Shown: positions 29,380-39,057 of the stretch, piece after piece
How the letters are laid out: the number at the start of each line of letters is the position of its first letter
Position numbering within the stretch: position 1 is the stretch's first letter
Assembly: GCA_002787775.1 (NCBI GenBank)
Contig: PCUW01000002.1
Coordinates: 60,498-124,497, forward strand
DNA from: Bdellovibrionales bacterium CG12_big_fil_rev_8_21_14_0_65_38_15
GTDB taxonomy: Bacteria; Bdellovibrionota; Bacteriovoracia; Bacteriovoracales; Bacteriovoracaceae
Direction: 5' to 3'
DNA: 64,000 nt
The notes under the pieces: model-generated
Told to the model about the DNA's origin: nothing
Database searches by the model: none
What the model saw: only the letters and a program-made list of their open reading frames with translations
Program-made: the position numbers and the translations under genes

Positions 29380-31134
29380 TCACATTCTCTTTGGTGCAGT
29401 AATGCCTAGAGCAGCAAGGCCGTGCTCAAGAATACCACCAGTGGCTTTAGCTAGAGCTAGTCTAGCTTGTTTTAATTCGTTTGTTTCAGCTTTACCAATA
29501 GGGCACTCAACATAAAAACTATTAAAGAGTCTGGATAAATCGTAGAGATAAGAGCAAAGTCCGATAGTTTTTAAATCATTCCATCCTTTCTCGATAATAT
29601 CATTGTAGCGTGAAATTTTAGAAGCCAGCATCAACTCAGCATTGGTTTTAAGTTGGGTGAAATCAATATTTTCTTCAACTGGTCCTAGCTTATCAACCAG
29701 TGAAGTAATTCTGGCTCTAGCATACTGAAGATAGGGTCCAGTTTCTCCATCAAGTTTTAACCATTCATCCATATCGAATACAATTTTGCGATTGTTATCA
29801 ACGCGAACCATGCCATAGATAATCGCTCCACCAGCGACAGCGTGAGCAGTCTGTTTGATCTCTTCATTACTCCAGTCCCCACGGTATTTTTCAAGATAAT
29901 CAGTTGTGATCCTTGCTTCCATTTGTTCAACAAGATCCATCAAAGGAACGATATTTCCTTTTCTTGAGCTCATCGCTCCATCAGGTAATTCCACCACATC
30001 ATAAGCTAAATGAAAGCAGTCCTTGGCCTGATCGAATCCAATTTTTTCCAGCACTTTAAACACTTGCTTGAAGTGATGGCTTTGACGGTTATCCACGATA
30101 TAAACTGATTTTTTGACTTTAAACTCTTCAAACTTTACTTTAGCCAGCTGAACGTCTTTAGTGGCGTAAAGTCCATTGCCGTCACTTTTAACTAATAGAC
30201 AAAATCCAAGTTTGTCGTCAGTTAAGTCCATGCCGATGGCACCGTCGTCTTTAACTAGTTTTCCTTGATCAAAGAGTTCTTTAATAAATTTAAGCGATGG
30301 AGCATCGACTTCACTTTCAAAAAACCAACGATCAAATTTCACGTCTGCCCAAGAATAGGCTTTTTCCATTAAACGAAGGGACCATTCTCTGGTTTCACGC
30401 CAAAGATCAAAGTATTCACCACTTCCTGATTCAAGCTGTTTTAAAATGGCAGTGAGTTCGGCGCGATTTTTCTCTTCTTGATCTGTGCCTAGTTCATCGT
30501 CGAGTTTATGAGACGCTTTAGTATAAATTTGTCCCAGCCAGGCTCCTTTTGTTTCAGGTGAGCCTTCAGGAATAGGAGAGTTGTTATGCTTTTTTAAATA
30601 CCACAGGCATTTAGCTACGTGAGTGCCAACATCACCTGGATAAGTCACAGAGATAATATCGGCATTAATCGATCTTCCCATTTTAATCAAAGCATTACCA
30701 AGACATAAATTTCTCATATGTCCCACGTGTAAAACTTTGTGGGTATTGGGCTGAGAATATTCAATCATCGTTTTTGGATTAGTTTCTAGGATCTCACGCT
30801 TAAAAAAGCTTTCATCTAAAACGGGATTAATGACAAGATCGCCGTACGCTTTTGCGTTAATAATAAAATTTAAATACGGTCCCGCTGCGCTAACACTTTT
30901 AAGCATGTCATCGCTTTGAATCTTTGTGGCAAGCTCAGCCGCAATGGCAGGTGGAGCTTTTTTCATGGCCTTGGCCAAACGAAAACATCCAAAAGCAAAA
31001 TGTCCCATTTCAAATTGAGGCGGCTCAACGATAGCGCTGTAGGCTTCTTCAAGAGTGAGGGTTGCTCCAAGCTCAAGGGCTGCCTTTTCGACGCGCTTTG
31101 CCAGTTCAAGAATTAAATGATTGTGAGTTTTCAT
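29380..31134 (-). CDS. argS: Arginyl-tRNA synthetase
   Basis: 584 aa; SQPNTHKVLHVGHMRNLCLGNAL (HIGH), AMSSRKGNIVPL (KMSKS-like), DALR-like anticodon domain. Confidence 0.97.
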   Translation of the reverse strand: MKTHNHLILELAKRVEKAALELGATLTLEEAYSAIVEPPQFEMGHFAFGCFRLAKAMKKAPPAIAAELATKIQSDDMLKSVSAAGPYLNFIINAKAYGDLVINPVLDESFFKREILETNPKTMIEYSQPNTHKVLHVGHMRNLCLGNALIKMGRSINADIISVTYPGDVGTHVAKCLWYLKKHNNSPIPEGSPETKGAWLGQIYTKASHKLDDELGTDQEEKNRAELTAILKQLESGSGEYFDLWRETREWSLRLMEKAYSWADVKFDRWFFESEVDAPSLKFIKELFDQGKLVKDDGAIGMDLTDDKLGFCLLVKSDGNGLYATKDVQLAKVKFEEFKVKKSVYIVDNRQSHHFKQVFKVLEKIGFDQAKDCFHLAYDVVELPDGAMSSRKGNIVPLMDLVEQMEARITTDYLEKYRGDWSNEEIKQTAHAVAGGAIIYGMVRVDNNRKIVFDMDEWLKLDGETGPYLQYARARITSLVDKLGPVEENIDFTQLKTNAELMLASKISRYNDIIEKGWNDLKTIGLCSYLYDLSRLFNSFYVECPIGKAETNELKQARLALAKATGGILEHGLAALGITAPKRM

Positions 31135-31162
31135 ATGTTATAATTAACACGGAGCTTACCCC

Positions 31163-31585
31163 ATGAGAATGCTGTTATTACATTTCTTTGCTTTTTTCCT
31201 AGTTCATAACTATGCCTTGGCACAGCCTGCGATTGATGTGTCTACCGAGCGAGAGTTACGTGAATTAGAAAAATTAAAAAACGGCGATACAGGGCCAAAA
31301 GATTTCCTGTCTGGAACGGGCATTCGTCTGTCGACGAAATATTTTAAAGGCGAAATTTTAGTTTATGACTGTGTTGATAGGCATTTTGTTTGTACTAGCC
31401 TTGAAAGTGCAACAGAGTGCCGTGAAGAGCGTGATCGTTTTCTAGCTAAAAATAGATTTGAGCTTCCGTGTGCACCTATAAAAGGCTTCAAAAGTCACGA
31501 AGAGTGCTCTGAAGAACAGTATAAGCGTGTTCACGATATTCCTGATCGCGTCTGGTGCTTTAACGAGAAAAAATTAAGATTTTAG
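31163..31585 (+). CDS. Exported Cys-containing hypothetical protein
   Basis: 140 aa; signal peptide LLLHFFAFFLVHNYALAQ. Confidence 0.6.
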   Translation: MRMLLLHFFAFFLVHNYALAQPAIDVSTERELRELEKLKNGDTGPKDFLSGTGIRLSTKYFKGEILVYDCVDRHFVCTSLESATECREERDRFLAKNRFELPCAPIKGFKSHEECSEEQYKRVHDIPDRVWCFNEKKLRF

Positions 31586-32016
31586 ATTTTTCGAAACATT
31601 AGCAAATGCTCGCCAATAATAGGCACTTCAAACACATCACCAAATGAAGTAAATCCAGTTTTTTCGTAAAATCCGACGGCACTAACACGGGCATTACACC
31701 AAACAAGAGAGCAAAAATTCTGTTTGATGATAGGAAAGGCCGTACGAAGTAGAGCTCTTGAGTGTCCACCACCGCGGTGATCTTCAAGGGTGGCCATGCC
31801 ACGTAAGCGATATTGATCAACATCTTCAAAAGCTGGATTTCTTTCGTAGAAAAAAGAAGCCACGCTTACCAGTTTTGTTTCAACAAAAGCACCTAAGTGA
31901 AATGTTTGATCGTCTTCATCACCATCGAAGTAACACTCTTCTATGGGGCGACCTTGGCGTAAAACTTTATGCCTTAGGGAGTGAGTATCTCTTGCGCTGA
32001 TCTGTAGAACTTTCAT
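31582..32016 (-). CDS. GNAT-family acetyltransferase
   Basis: MKVLQISARDTHSLRHKVLRQGRPIEECYFDGDEDDQTFHLGAF...RLRGMATLEDHRGGGHSRALLRTA (Q/RxxGxG/A-like). Confidence 0.8.
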   Translation of the reverse strand: MKVLQISARDTHSLRHKVLRQGRPIEECYFDGDEDDQTFHLGAFVETKLVSVASFFYERNPAFEDVDQYRLRGMATLEDHRGGGHSRALLRTAFPIIKQNFCSLVWCNARVSAVGFYEKTGFTSFGDVFEVPIIGEHLLMFRKI

Positions 32017-32050
32017 AAGAATGCAATTATGCATGGCCTAAGTATGTTTG

Positions 32051-32629
32051 TCACAATTTACTTGAGAACCTAAAAATACGCTCCATGGCAGCTTTTCCGA
32101 GGTTTTTAGAAAAGAATTCAAACACAGTGTCGGGAATACTCGAGTTTGGGCCGATCCATTTTGCGGTACCAATGAACAAGCATTTTGATTTTTCATCTTT
32201 GACGGTAATTGTGCCGACTAAACCCTTTAAAAAACCTTTTTCAAAGACAAATTCATAGATTCCAGGCTGTTCAATGCGTGGCAGTTTAAAGCTTAAAAGC
32301 ATGTCATATGGCAGAAGAATGGAGCTAAAATCAAAAAAAACTGTTTGTGACTCTTCGCTATATGAACTTTTTTTTACGAAATCGATAAAAGTTGAATATT
32401 TTTCGTAACGGCTTATTTTTTTTAGGGCAAAGCTACATTTTTTGGAATGGAGTCCATAAATTTTATAGTCGAGGCTTTGAGCTTCAGGGCCGAGCTCTTT
32501 TGAGCTTTCAACATCGCTATAAGCAAGAATGTAGCCCTCTTTGAGCTTTTTCCACATATCAGAATCAATCTGTGCGCTATGCAGCGAAGTTGAAACAAAG
32601 AATATCAATAAAAGTTTAATATGGCGCAT
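32051..32629 (-). CDS. Exported hypothetical, possibly START/SRPBCC-like
   Basis: 192 aa; signal peptide; fold assignment is only impressionistic. Confidence 0.5.
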   Translation of the reverse strand: MRHIKLLLIFFVSTSLHSAQIDSDMWKKLKEGYILAYSDVESSKELGPEAQSLDYKIYGLHSKKCSFALKKISRYEKYSTFIDFVKKSSYSEESQTVFFDFSSILLPYDMLLSFKLPRIEQPGIYEFVFEKGFLKGLVGTITVKDEKSKCLFIGTAKWIGPNSSIPDTVFEFFSKNLGKAAMERIFRFSSKL

Positions 32630-32712
32630 CGTTCCTTTTCGAGGGCACAGCGGCCCTTTAACCTAGAAAACACGTTACTAAAATCAGAGACTTATTGCTA
32701 GGTAATATAAAT

Positions 32713-34839
32713 ATGGCCGACATTGGAACAGTGAAACGACGCGGAAAAACAAAAGATGCTGAAATTGAGAGCAAAGATCAGCGCTGGCACGTAAGAAATC
32801 GTCTTACCTTAGTGTTTGGTTCAAACGATATTGAAGATCTTGAAACTTACACTTACACCGACAAAGGTGTTGAGTTTAAAACCGTTCCTTTTCACCAAGC
32901 AAAATCAAAAGCGATTGAAGAACTTTTAGATAACTGTATTGATGAATACTACCGCGGACACGTAACGGAAATTCATACTGTTTTAGCAAGTGATGGAAAA
33001 ACAGTAACCGTAAGAGATAACGGTATTGGTTTTCCGCTTAATAAAGTCGAGCAGGTTTATACTGAGTTTAGAACAGGTTCAAAATTTAAAGATGAAGAGA
33101 CGGATGAGAAGGGTTTTTTACATAGAACTCTTGGGCAAAACGGACTTGGTGCCGCTGCCACTTGTTTAACTTCTGATTTATTCAAAGTGACAGTTAAGCA
33201 TTATAACTCTGGAAAAGAGCAAACTTATACGTTTACTGATGGTGCACTTAAAACAGCTAAAACAAAGCCAAAAGCTTTTAAAGGCGCTTCAGGTGTAGAA
33301 GTTGAAATTCAACTGTCAAAGCAAGTTTATAAAGATAATACCGTTAATTCTGAACTTTTAAGAAAACGTATTATCGATCTTGCTTATAATAATCCAGGTC
33401 TAACGTTCACGTTTAATAAAGAAAAATTCTTGTTTAAAAAGGGTGTTTTAGAGCTTTGTGAACGGGTTGATCCGAATAATGCCCAGCTTTTAGGTGAAGA
33501 GTCTTATGTTTATGAGACGACCAACGTAAAAGGCAAAAAAGTTAAAGGTAAAATCGATCTAACCATCGCTGTTGCGGTTGATCCTGATAGTGATGAGCGT
33601 GAAAGATTCATCTCTTTTGTGAATTCTACCCCTACATACGACGGTGGATTTCACCACGATAAGGCGAAACGTCTTTTTATTAACGCGATTAAAGAAAAGT
33701 TAGAGCGTCAGGCGAAAAAAGAAAAAATCAGCTTCGTGGATAACGATATTTTGGCTGGAGCGACATTTGTTATTGGTCTAACCATGCCAAATCCTCGCTT
33801 TGAATCACAAACAAAACGTAAACTTGTACGTGATCTTAACCTTGAAAAATGTATCGATGGTTTCATGGCCAAGGCCATGGATAAATTTATTAGAAAAAAT
33901 AAAGATATGATGGAAGCTTTTGTTGAAAGAGCAAAATCTCGTACAAAATATCAGGTGCTTAAAGAAGCTTCTAAAAAAGGCAAAAAACTCAAAAAACAAA
34001 AAGTTGAAAAACTTCTTGATGCTAACGAGCGCAAAGACCGCTCAAAGTGTACGTTGTTTATTTGTGAAGGAGACTCAGCGATTGGTGGTCTTCGTTCGGC
34101 TCGAAATAAGCTTTATCAAGGCGGCATCGCTCTTCGCGGTAAGCCGATGAACGTTTCTCAATCAACCATTTCAGATATTCTTGAAAACCAAGAATTTATG
34201 GATATTACTGCGTCTGTTGGACTTACTATTGGTCAACCAGCTGAACCAAAAGATCTTCGTTATTCGAAGATTGTTTTCCTTGCTGACTCTGATGTCGACG
34301 GCGGACATATCAACACACTTTTAACTAATTTCTTCTATCATTTTTGGCCAGAATTGTTTGATCAAGGTGCTATTCAGCTAGCAAAAGCTCCACTTTTTGA
34401 GGTGGTAACGGATAAAACTGTTGAGTACGCTGAAACACCTGATGAGCTTGAATCAATGAAGAAAAAAGGTGTGAAAATTAAAGAAATTCATCGCAATAAA
34501 GGGCTAGGGGAGATGTCTCCTGAGGCCTGGAAGCATCTTCTTCAACGTGAAAACTTCACTCGAATTGATGTTGTTGATAAGAAAAATGCGCGTCAAATGC
34601 TACATGTTTGTTTCGGTAAAGACGCCAATCTTAGAAAAGATTTATTGATGGATAGTTCAAGCTCAAGAAGTAGTGAACAGATTTCTGTTTCTTCTACCTC
34701 TGGTGGGCAAAGAAAAGCCAAAGCACTAACTACAAAAGCCGCACCAGCAAAAAAAGCTGCTGCGAAAAAAGCACCAGTCAAAAAAGCTAGTGCTGCCAAG
34801 AAAGTAACAAAAAAGAAAACAGTAAAGAAAGCTAAGTAA
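32713..34839 (+). CDS. parE: DNA topoisomerase IV subunit B with Lys/Ala-rich C-terminal tail
   Basis: GHKL ATPase motifs (ELLDNCIDEYYRG, VRDNGIGFP), TOPRIM CEGDSAIGG, LADSDVDGGHI; start ATG 32713 preferred over upstream TTG. Confidence 0.93.
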   Translation: MADIGTVKRRGKTKDAEIESKDQRWHVRNRLTLVFGSNDIEDLETYTYTDKGVEFKTVPFHQAKSKAIEELLDNCIDEYYRGHVTEIHTVLASDGKTVTVRDNGIGFPLNKVEQVYTEFRTGSKFKDEETDEKGFLHRTLGQNGLGAAATCLTSDLFKVTVKHYNSGKEQTYTFTDGALKTAKTKPKAFKGASGVEVEIQLSKQVYKDNTVNSELLRKRIIDLAYNNPGLTFTFNKEKFLFKKGVLELCERVDPNNAQLLGEESYVYETTNVKGKKVKGKIDLTIAVAVDPDSDERERFISFVNSTPTYDGGFHHDKAKRLFINAIKEKLERQAKKEKISFVDNDILAGATFVIGLTMPNPRFESQTKRKLVRDLNLEKCIDGFMAKAMDKFIRKNKDMMEAFVERAKSRTKYQVLKEASKKGKKLKKQKVEKLLDANERKDRSKCTLFICEGDSAIGGLRSARNKLYQGGIALRGKPMNVSQSTISDILENQEFMDITASVGLTIGQPAEPKDLRYSKIVFLADSDVDGGHINTLLTNFFYHFWPELFDQGAIQLAKAPLFEVVTDKTVEYAETPDELESMKKKGVKIKEIHRNKGLGEMSPEAWKHLLQRENFTRIDVVDKKNARQMLHVCFGKDANLRKDLLMDSSSSRSSEQISVSSTSGGQRKAKALTTKAAPAKKAAAKKAPVKKASAAKKVTKKKTVKKAK

Positions 34840-34849
34840 AAGGTAGATA

Positions 34850-36280
34850 ATGGACAATTTCCTACACTCAATGGAGTCAATTCCGCTAACGGATATCGTT
34901 AAGGAAGAATACCGCAATTATCAGATCTATACGTTGATGGATCGTGCGATTCCATATCTTCAAGATGGTTTAAAACCAGGTCAGCGTCGTATTTTGTACA
35001 CGCTTTGGAGAAACCAATCAAAAGGTCTGACCAAAGTGAGTTCGGCCACGGGTCTTGTTTTAACTCTTCACCCACACGGACCTGCTTCAATTGAAAGTGC
35101 TATCGTCAACATGGCACAAGATTATACTTTTTCTAATAACTACCCATTAATTGATAAGAAAGGGTACTTCGGTGAACGAATGGAAACAGCACCAGCTGCT
35201 GGTCGTTATATCGAGTGTCGTCTTGGCAAAGTTTCAGAATTTTTACTTTTTGATGATATGAACCAAGTTCAAATGGTTCCAAACTACGATGAAACGGTGA
35301 TGGAACCAGTTGCTCTTTTACCAAAACTTCCTATCATGCTTCTTAATGGGGCTGAAGGGATTGGAACAGGCTTTAGTTCTGTTATTCCAAGTTTTAACCA
35401 TAAAGATATTTGCGCTTCACTTCAAGCTTACTTAGAAACAGGAAAGCCTAAAAAACTAAAACCTTACGTTCATTACTATAGTGATAAAATTGATGTTGAT
35501 AAAAAAGGCCGCATGGTCTTTGGGATGCGCTTTGAAAAAATTGGCGAATCTATTTATATAACCGAGCTTCCTCGCGGTTATGACGCTCAAAAAATTTACC
35601 GCTTATTAACTAAGCATATTGATAGCGATTATTTAAAAGATTTCATCGATAGCTCTGTTTCTAATGAAATCAAAATTGAGCTTATTTTTAAGCGTGGCCA
35701 ACAGCCAAGTCTAGAAGAAGTTCAGGAAAAAATCGGTGTTCAGACCTCAATGGTTCCAAATTACACGCTCATTTCAGAGCGAGGAGTTCGAATTTTCGAT
35801 GCTCCGGAAGAAATTATTGAAATTTTTGCCGAGCAAAGACTTGTCGTTGTTCGTCGTCGCTACGAACTTTTGTCAGAAGAGTTTGAGAAAAAAATTCGCC
35901 AAAATAATGAAATCATCAAGTTTATTAAGCAAAAAGAATATGAGATAGCAACAAAGTCGGCTAATAGAAAAACTTACGTCGAATATCTTGTAAAAAGAAA
36001 GTTCACTTTCGCTGAGTATCTGGCCGACATGCCGATCTACCGCATGACTAAGGAAGAAGTGGCCAAGCGAGAACTGCTTGTAAAAAGCGATACCGCTAAG
36101 CTTAAAGAGTTCCAGAAAATTGCTAGTTCTCCTAAATTAGTGAGATCAAAATTGGTCGATGAGCTCAAAGAAGTCGATGAATTTCTGACTGAATGGCTCA
36201 AGAATAAAGACAGAGAACAAGCCAATTTATACAAGAAATTAGAGAAAGAAGGGGCCAAAAAAGGGCGCCGCAAAAGATAA
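34850..36280 (+). CDS. parC: DNA topoisomerase IV subunit A, short form without C-terminal beta-pinwheel
   Basis: 476 aa; LKPGQRRILY, active-site APAAGRYIECRL; ends in coiled-coil/basic EKEGAKKGRRKR. Confidence 0.92.
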   Translation: MDNFLHSMESIPLTDIVKEEYRNYQIYTLMDRAIPYLQDGLKPGQRRILYTLWRNQSKGLTKVSSATGLVLTLHPHGPASIESAIVNMAQDYTFSNNYPLIDKKGYFGERMETAPAAGRYIECRLGKVSEFLLFDDMNQVQMVPNYDETVMEPVALLPKLPIMLLNGAEGIGTGFSSVIPSFNHKDICASLQAYLETGKPKKLKPYVHYYSDKIDVDKKGRMVFGMRFEKIGESIYITELPRGYDAQKIYRLLTKHIDSDYLKDFIDSSVSNEIKIELIFKRGQQPSLEEVQEKIGVQTSMVPNYTLISERGVRIFDAPEEIIEIFAEQRLVVVRRRYELLSEEFEKKIRQNNEIIKFIKQKEYEIATKSANRKTYVEYLVKRKFTFAEYLADMPIYRMTKEEVAKRELLVKSDTAKLKEFQKIASSPKLVRSKLVDELKEVDEFLTEWLKNKDREQANLYKKLEKEGAKKGRRKR

Positions 36281-36300
36281 ATCACAAAGGCGTGATTTTA
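36279..36300 (+). terminator. Weak stem-loop after parC
   Basis: AAATCAC-aaaggc-GTGATTTta. Confidence 0.4.
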
Positions 36301-36329
36301 TGTTGGAATAAAATCTTCTTTCTTGCTAA

Positions 36330-36388
36330 CCTATTGTTAATAGGAGTTTAAATAAACAGCGTTCATATGTAGGAAACACTGTTTATTT
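36330..36388. promoter_or_regulatory. Hairpin plus 10-bp inverted repeat upstream of ihfA-like gene
   Basis: CCTATT-gtt-AATAGG (36330-36344) and AAATAAACAG-(19 nt)-CTGTTTATTT (36350-36388). Confidence 0.4.
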
Positions 36389-36414
36389 CATGGTTGAGTC
36401 ACGGAGGATGCAGC

Positions 36415-36837
36415 ATGAGTCTCACGAAGGCCGACATTGTCGAGAGAGTTTACAAGGAAGCAGGTTTCTCTAAGAAGGAAGCGGCTGACTTAGTTGATCT
36501 CGTTTTTAAAGTGATTAAAGACACTTTAGCTCGCGGTGAAAAAGTTAAAATTTCTGGTTTTGGTAATTTCTCTATCCGCGATAAAGCAACGCGAATCGGA
36601 CGAAATCCTCAAACAGGTGATGCGATGGAAATCTCAGCACGACGTGTTTTAACTTTTAAACCATCCCAGGTATTAAAAGAAGACGTGACGGCAAGATACT
36701 CACATCGTCTGGATGATAAGGGTGGTGAGAATACTTCACTTCCTGCTAAAGAAGGCACGAACCGCGCCCTTAGCTTATTTATGTCTAATTCTGAAGATGG
36801 CTATGCCACTGACGATGACGACAACGATGATTATTAA
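36415..36837 (+). CDS. HU/IHF-family DNA-binding protein (IHF alpha-like) with acidic tail
   Basis: LTKADIVERVYKEAGFSKKEAADLVDLVFKVIKDTL...KISGFGNFSIRDKATRIGRNPQTGDAMEISARRVLTFKPSQVLK; tail DDDDNDDY; GGAGG upstream. Confidence 0.9.
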   Translation: MSLTKADIVERVYKEAGFSKKEAADLVDLVFKVIKDTLARGEKVKISGFGNFSIRDKATRIGRNPQTGDAMEISARRVLTFKPSQVLKEDVTARYSHRLDDKGGENTSLPAKEGTNRALSLFMSNSEDGYATDDDDNDDY

Positions 36838-36839
36838 TC

Positions 36840-37274
36840 ATGCTTGAAACGATTGGAGCCCCCATGATCCAACTTCCTAATAAATCACATTTTAAAGCGG
36901 ATGAAGTTTGTGGCTTCACAGGTGTTAAGCCTTACGTTTTAAGGTTTTGGGAAACTGAGTTCGATTCTATTTCTCCCGTTGTTTCTTCTTCAGGTCAAAA
37001 GCTCTACGAGCAAAGTGACGTTGAAGCTATTCTAGAAATTAAAAGACTTCTCTTTGACGATAAGATGACTGTCGAGCAAGCTCGCCATGAAATGTCTCTT
37101 AGAAAAGAAACTCCAAGTGTTTCTGATTTTACAGAAAATGAGATGCCGTCTGCAAGAACTGAGCTGCAAGGGTTTGGGGCGAATGATCTTAAAAAACTTG
37201 GGGATGCCAAAATTCTGCTTCAAGAATTAGTTGGTCTTACTCAAAATATTCAACAGAGACATAACTGGCTGTAG
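36840..37274 (+). CDS. MerR-family regulator
   Basis: HFKADEVCGFTGVKPYVLRFWETEFDSISPVVSSSGQKLYEQSDVEAILEIKRLL; directly after ihfA-like gene. Start could be ATG 36864. Confidence 0.88.
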   Translation: MLETIGAPMIQLPNKSHFKADEVCGFTGVKPYVLRFWETEFDSISPVVSSSGQKLYEQSDVEAILEIKRLLFDDKMTVEQARHEMSLRKETPSVSDFTENEMPSARTELQGFGANDLKKLGDAKILLQELVGLTQNIQQRHNWL

Positions 37275-38141
37275 CTGGTTATTGTCTCTGATATGAGTTT
37301 CAATATTCTTTTGACCTTTCAGTGCTGCCTCTAACGTTTTCTTATAATACAACGCCAATTCATTCTTAATATTTTTGCTCGCCATCTGATCAACCGTTTT
37401 TAAAAGCTTTTGCGTTTTGTTTGAACACTTCGCTGTTAATTTTGGCCATGGATTAATATCTTTTTCATGCTGACTAAGTGTCTCATCGCAAAGCTCAAGC
37501 AAATCATCAAGTAGTTGAAAAGAAACACCAACAGCGTAACCTAAGCGCCAAAGCTGCTTAAGAGACTTGGTTTCAACTTTAGGAGTGGCTAGCAAAGCCC
37601 CGCCGACTAAAGACAACTGAATCAGTCTCGCAGTTTTTAGCTCATGGGTTTTAAGTAGGTTTTCAAACGAGAGATTCATCTCATGAGACAGATCAAGTGC
37701 CTGGCCTTGAATCAAACCTTTCGGCCCAAGTGCATGAGCGCTAATTTGACTCAGCAGTTGTGCGCTTGGGTGAGTAATTCGGCTTAGCAGTCTAAAACTA
37801 GCAATGGATAAACCATCACCTGCGAGAATGGCCTGCCATTGGCCAAATTTTTTATGAGTGGAGAGTTGACCTCTACGCATATCATCATCGTCCATAGCGG
37901 GAAGATCATCATGAATTAACGTATATGCGTGATGAATTTCTAAAGCAGTACACAACTTCCATAGATCTTCGTTGTAAGCGGCTTGATCGCGGCTAGAATC
38001 GTTGAAAGAGGCTAAGGCTAACTTAGGTCTAAAGAGTTTACCTGCTGGCAATACGCCGTATTTGTAGACGTCTGCGAACGAATGTCTTGGAAGGCATTGG
38101 TTAAGATAGAATTCAATTTTTTGATCAAGCTGATTATTCAT
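37227..38141 (-). CDS. ispA: Polyprenyl diphosphate synthase (FPP/GGPP type)
   Basis: 304 aa; LIHDDLPAMDDDDMRRG first Asp-rich motif, SFQLLDDLLEL second motif. Confidence 0.88.
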   Translation of the reverse strand: MNNQLDQKIEFYLNQCLPRHSFADVYKYGVLPAGKLFRPKLALASFNDSSRDQAAYNEDLWKLCTALEIHHAYTLIHDDLPAMDDDDMRRGQLSTHKKFGQWQAILAGDGLSIASFRLLSRITHPSAQLLSQISAHALGPKGLIQGQALDLSHEMNLSFENLLKTHELKTARLIQLSLVGGALLATPKVETKSLKQLWRLGYAVGVSFQLLDDLLELCDETLSQHEKDINPWPKLTAKCSNKTQKLLKTVDQMASKNIKNELALYYKKTLEAALKGQKNIETHIRDNNQLQPVMSLLNILSKTN

Positions 38142-39055
38142 AGAAAATTAGGGCGAGTTTGCCCTAAAGGACCTTTCAATTCAAGCTTATAAAAGCCGTC
38201 GGTCGGCTCTTTGCCCTGCAATAAAAGTTTGACCAGAGGAATCGCTTCAAAAAATTCATCAGAAAAGCGAATTTCTCCAGTCAAATCAGCGTTTGAATAA
38301 AGCATATTGTAACGATTGAGTGTCAAATTACCTTTAAAGTTTGCAGCAAGAGTTGAGTTTGGTGCACCCAGAGTTAGTTTTTCAATAAAGAGTTTTCCTC
38401 CAGCATCCATTTCTGAAAGCAGAACAAGAGAGCCAAGATTCATGGGAGGAAGTAAAAATCCTGCGATATTGGCGATCTTGGTTTTAAGACTTTGAGATTC
38501 AATTTTTAATTTTGCGTTACTGATTTGATTTTCAGCAATTTCAACAAGTCCATCAATTGCAAGCTCGCCTGCAATGAGATCCATTCCAGATAATGTAGAA
38601 ATAATATCCGAGCCAATTTTTGTATCAGCAATTCGAATCACACGGCCTGATAGACCAATGGCAGGATAAGCTTCAATATGACTTTCTTCAGTTGTTGCAA
38701 GAATCTTAAATCGAACACCAAAAGGAGAAAAGTTTGGTCCTGCAAAAGTGACGGCCAATTGATCGAGGGCCAAGTCACTGCCAGGTTTTTGAAAACATGC
38801 ACCGGTGATGACTGGGTTTTTAAAACTAATTCCTGGAAAAAGGTAGGACAATTCAATTTTATCATAAGAGATAGGACAAGCTCGTTGAGAACGGATGATT
38901 TTCTCCGTCATACCAACCAATGTTTTTTCAAAAGGAAAAGTAAAAATAAAGGTGACAATGAAAAGCAGAAGAACCAGTAACCAACGTTTGAAACCTTTGC
39001 CAGTTTCACTAACATAGATTTCTGGTTGGAGATGATTTTCTGGCATTTTCTTCAT
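38138..39055 (-). CDS. gspN: Type II secretion GspN-like
   Basis: 305 aa single N-terminal TM; position at end of gsp operon. Confidence 0.7.
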   Translation of the reverse strand: MKKMPENHLQPEIYVSETGKGFKRWLLVLLLFIVTFIFTFPFEKTLVGMTEKIIRSQRACPISYDKIELSYLFPGISFKNPVITGACFQKPGSDLALDQLAVTFAGPNFSPFGVRFKILATTEESHIEAYPAIGLSGRVIRIADTKIGSDIISTLSGMDLIAGELAIDGLVEIAENQISNAKLKIESQSLKTKIANIAGFLLPPMNLGSLVLLSEMDAGGKLFIEKLTLGAPNSTLAANFKGNLTLNRYNMLYSNADLTGEIRFSDEFFEAIPLVKLLLQGKEPTDGFYKLELKGPLGQTRPNFL

Positions 39056-39057
39056 AA

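Noticed and set aside
34593-34880. Minus-strand Phe/Ala-rich ORFs at the parE 3' end
   Set aside because: Reverse complement of the Lys/Ala-rich ParE tail; compositional artefact.
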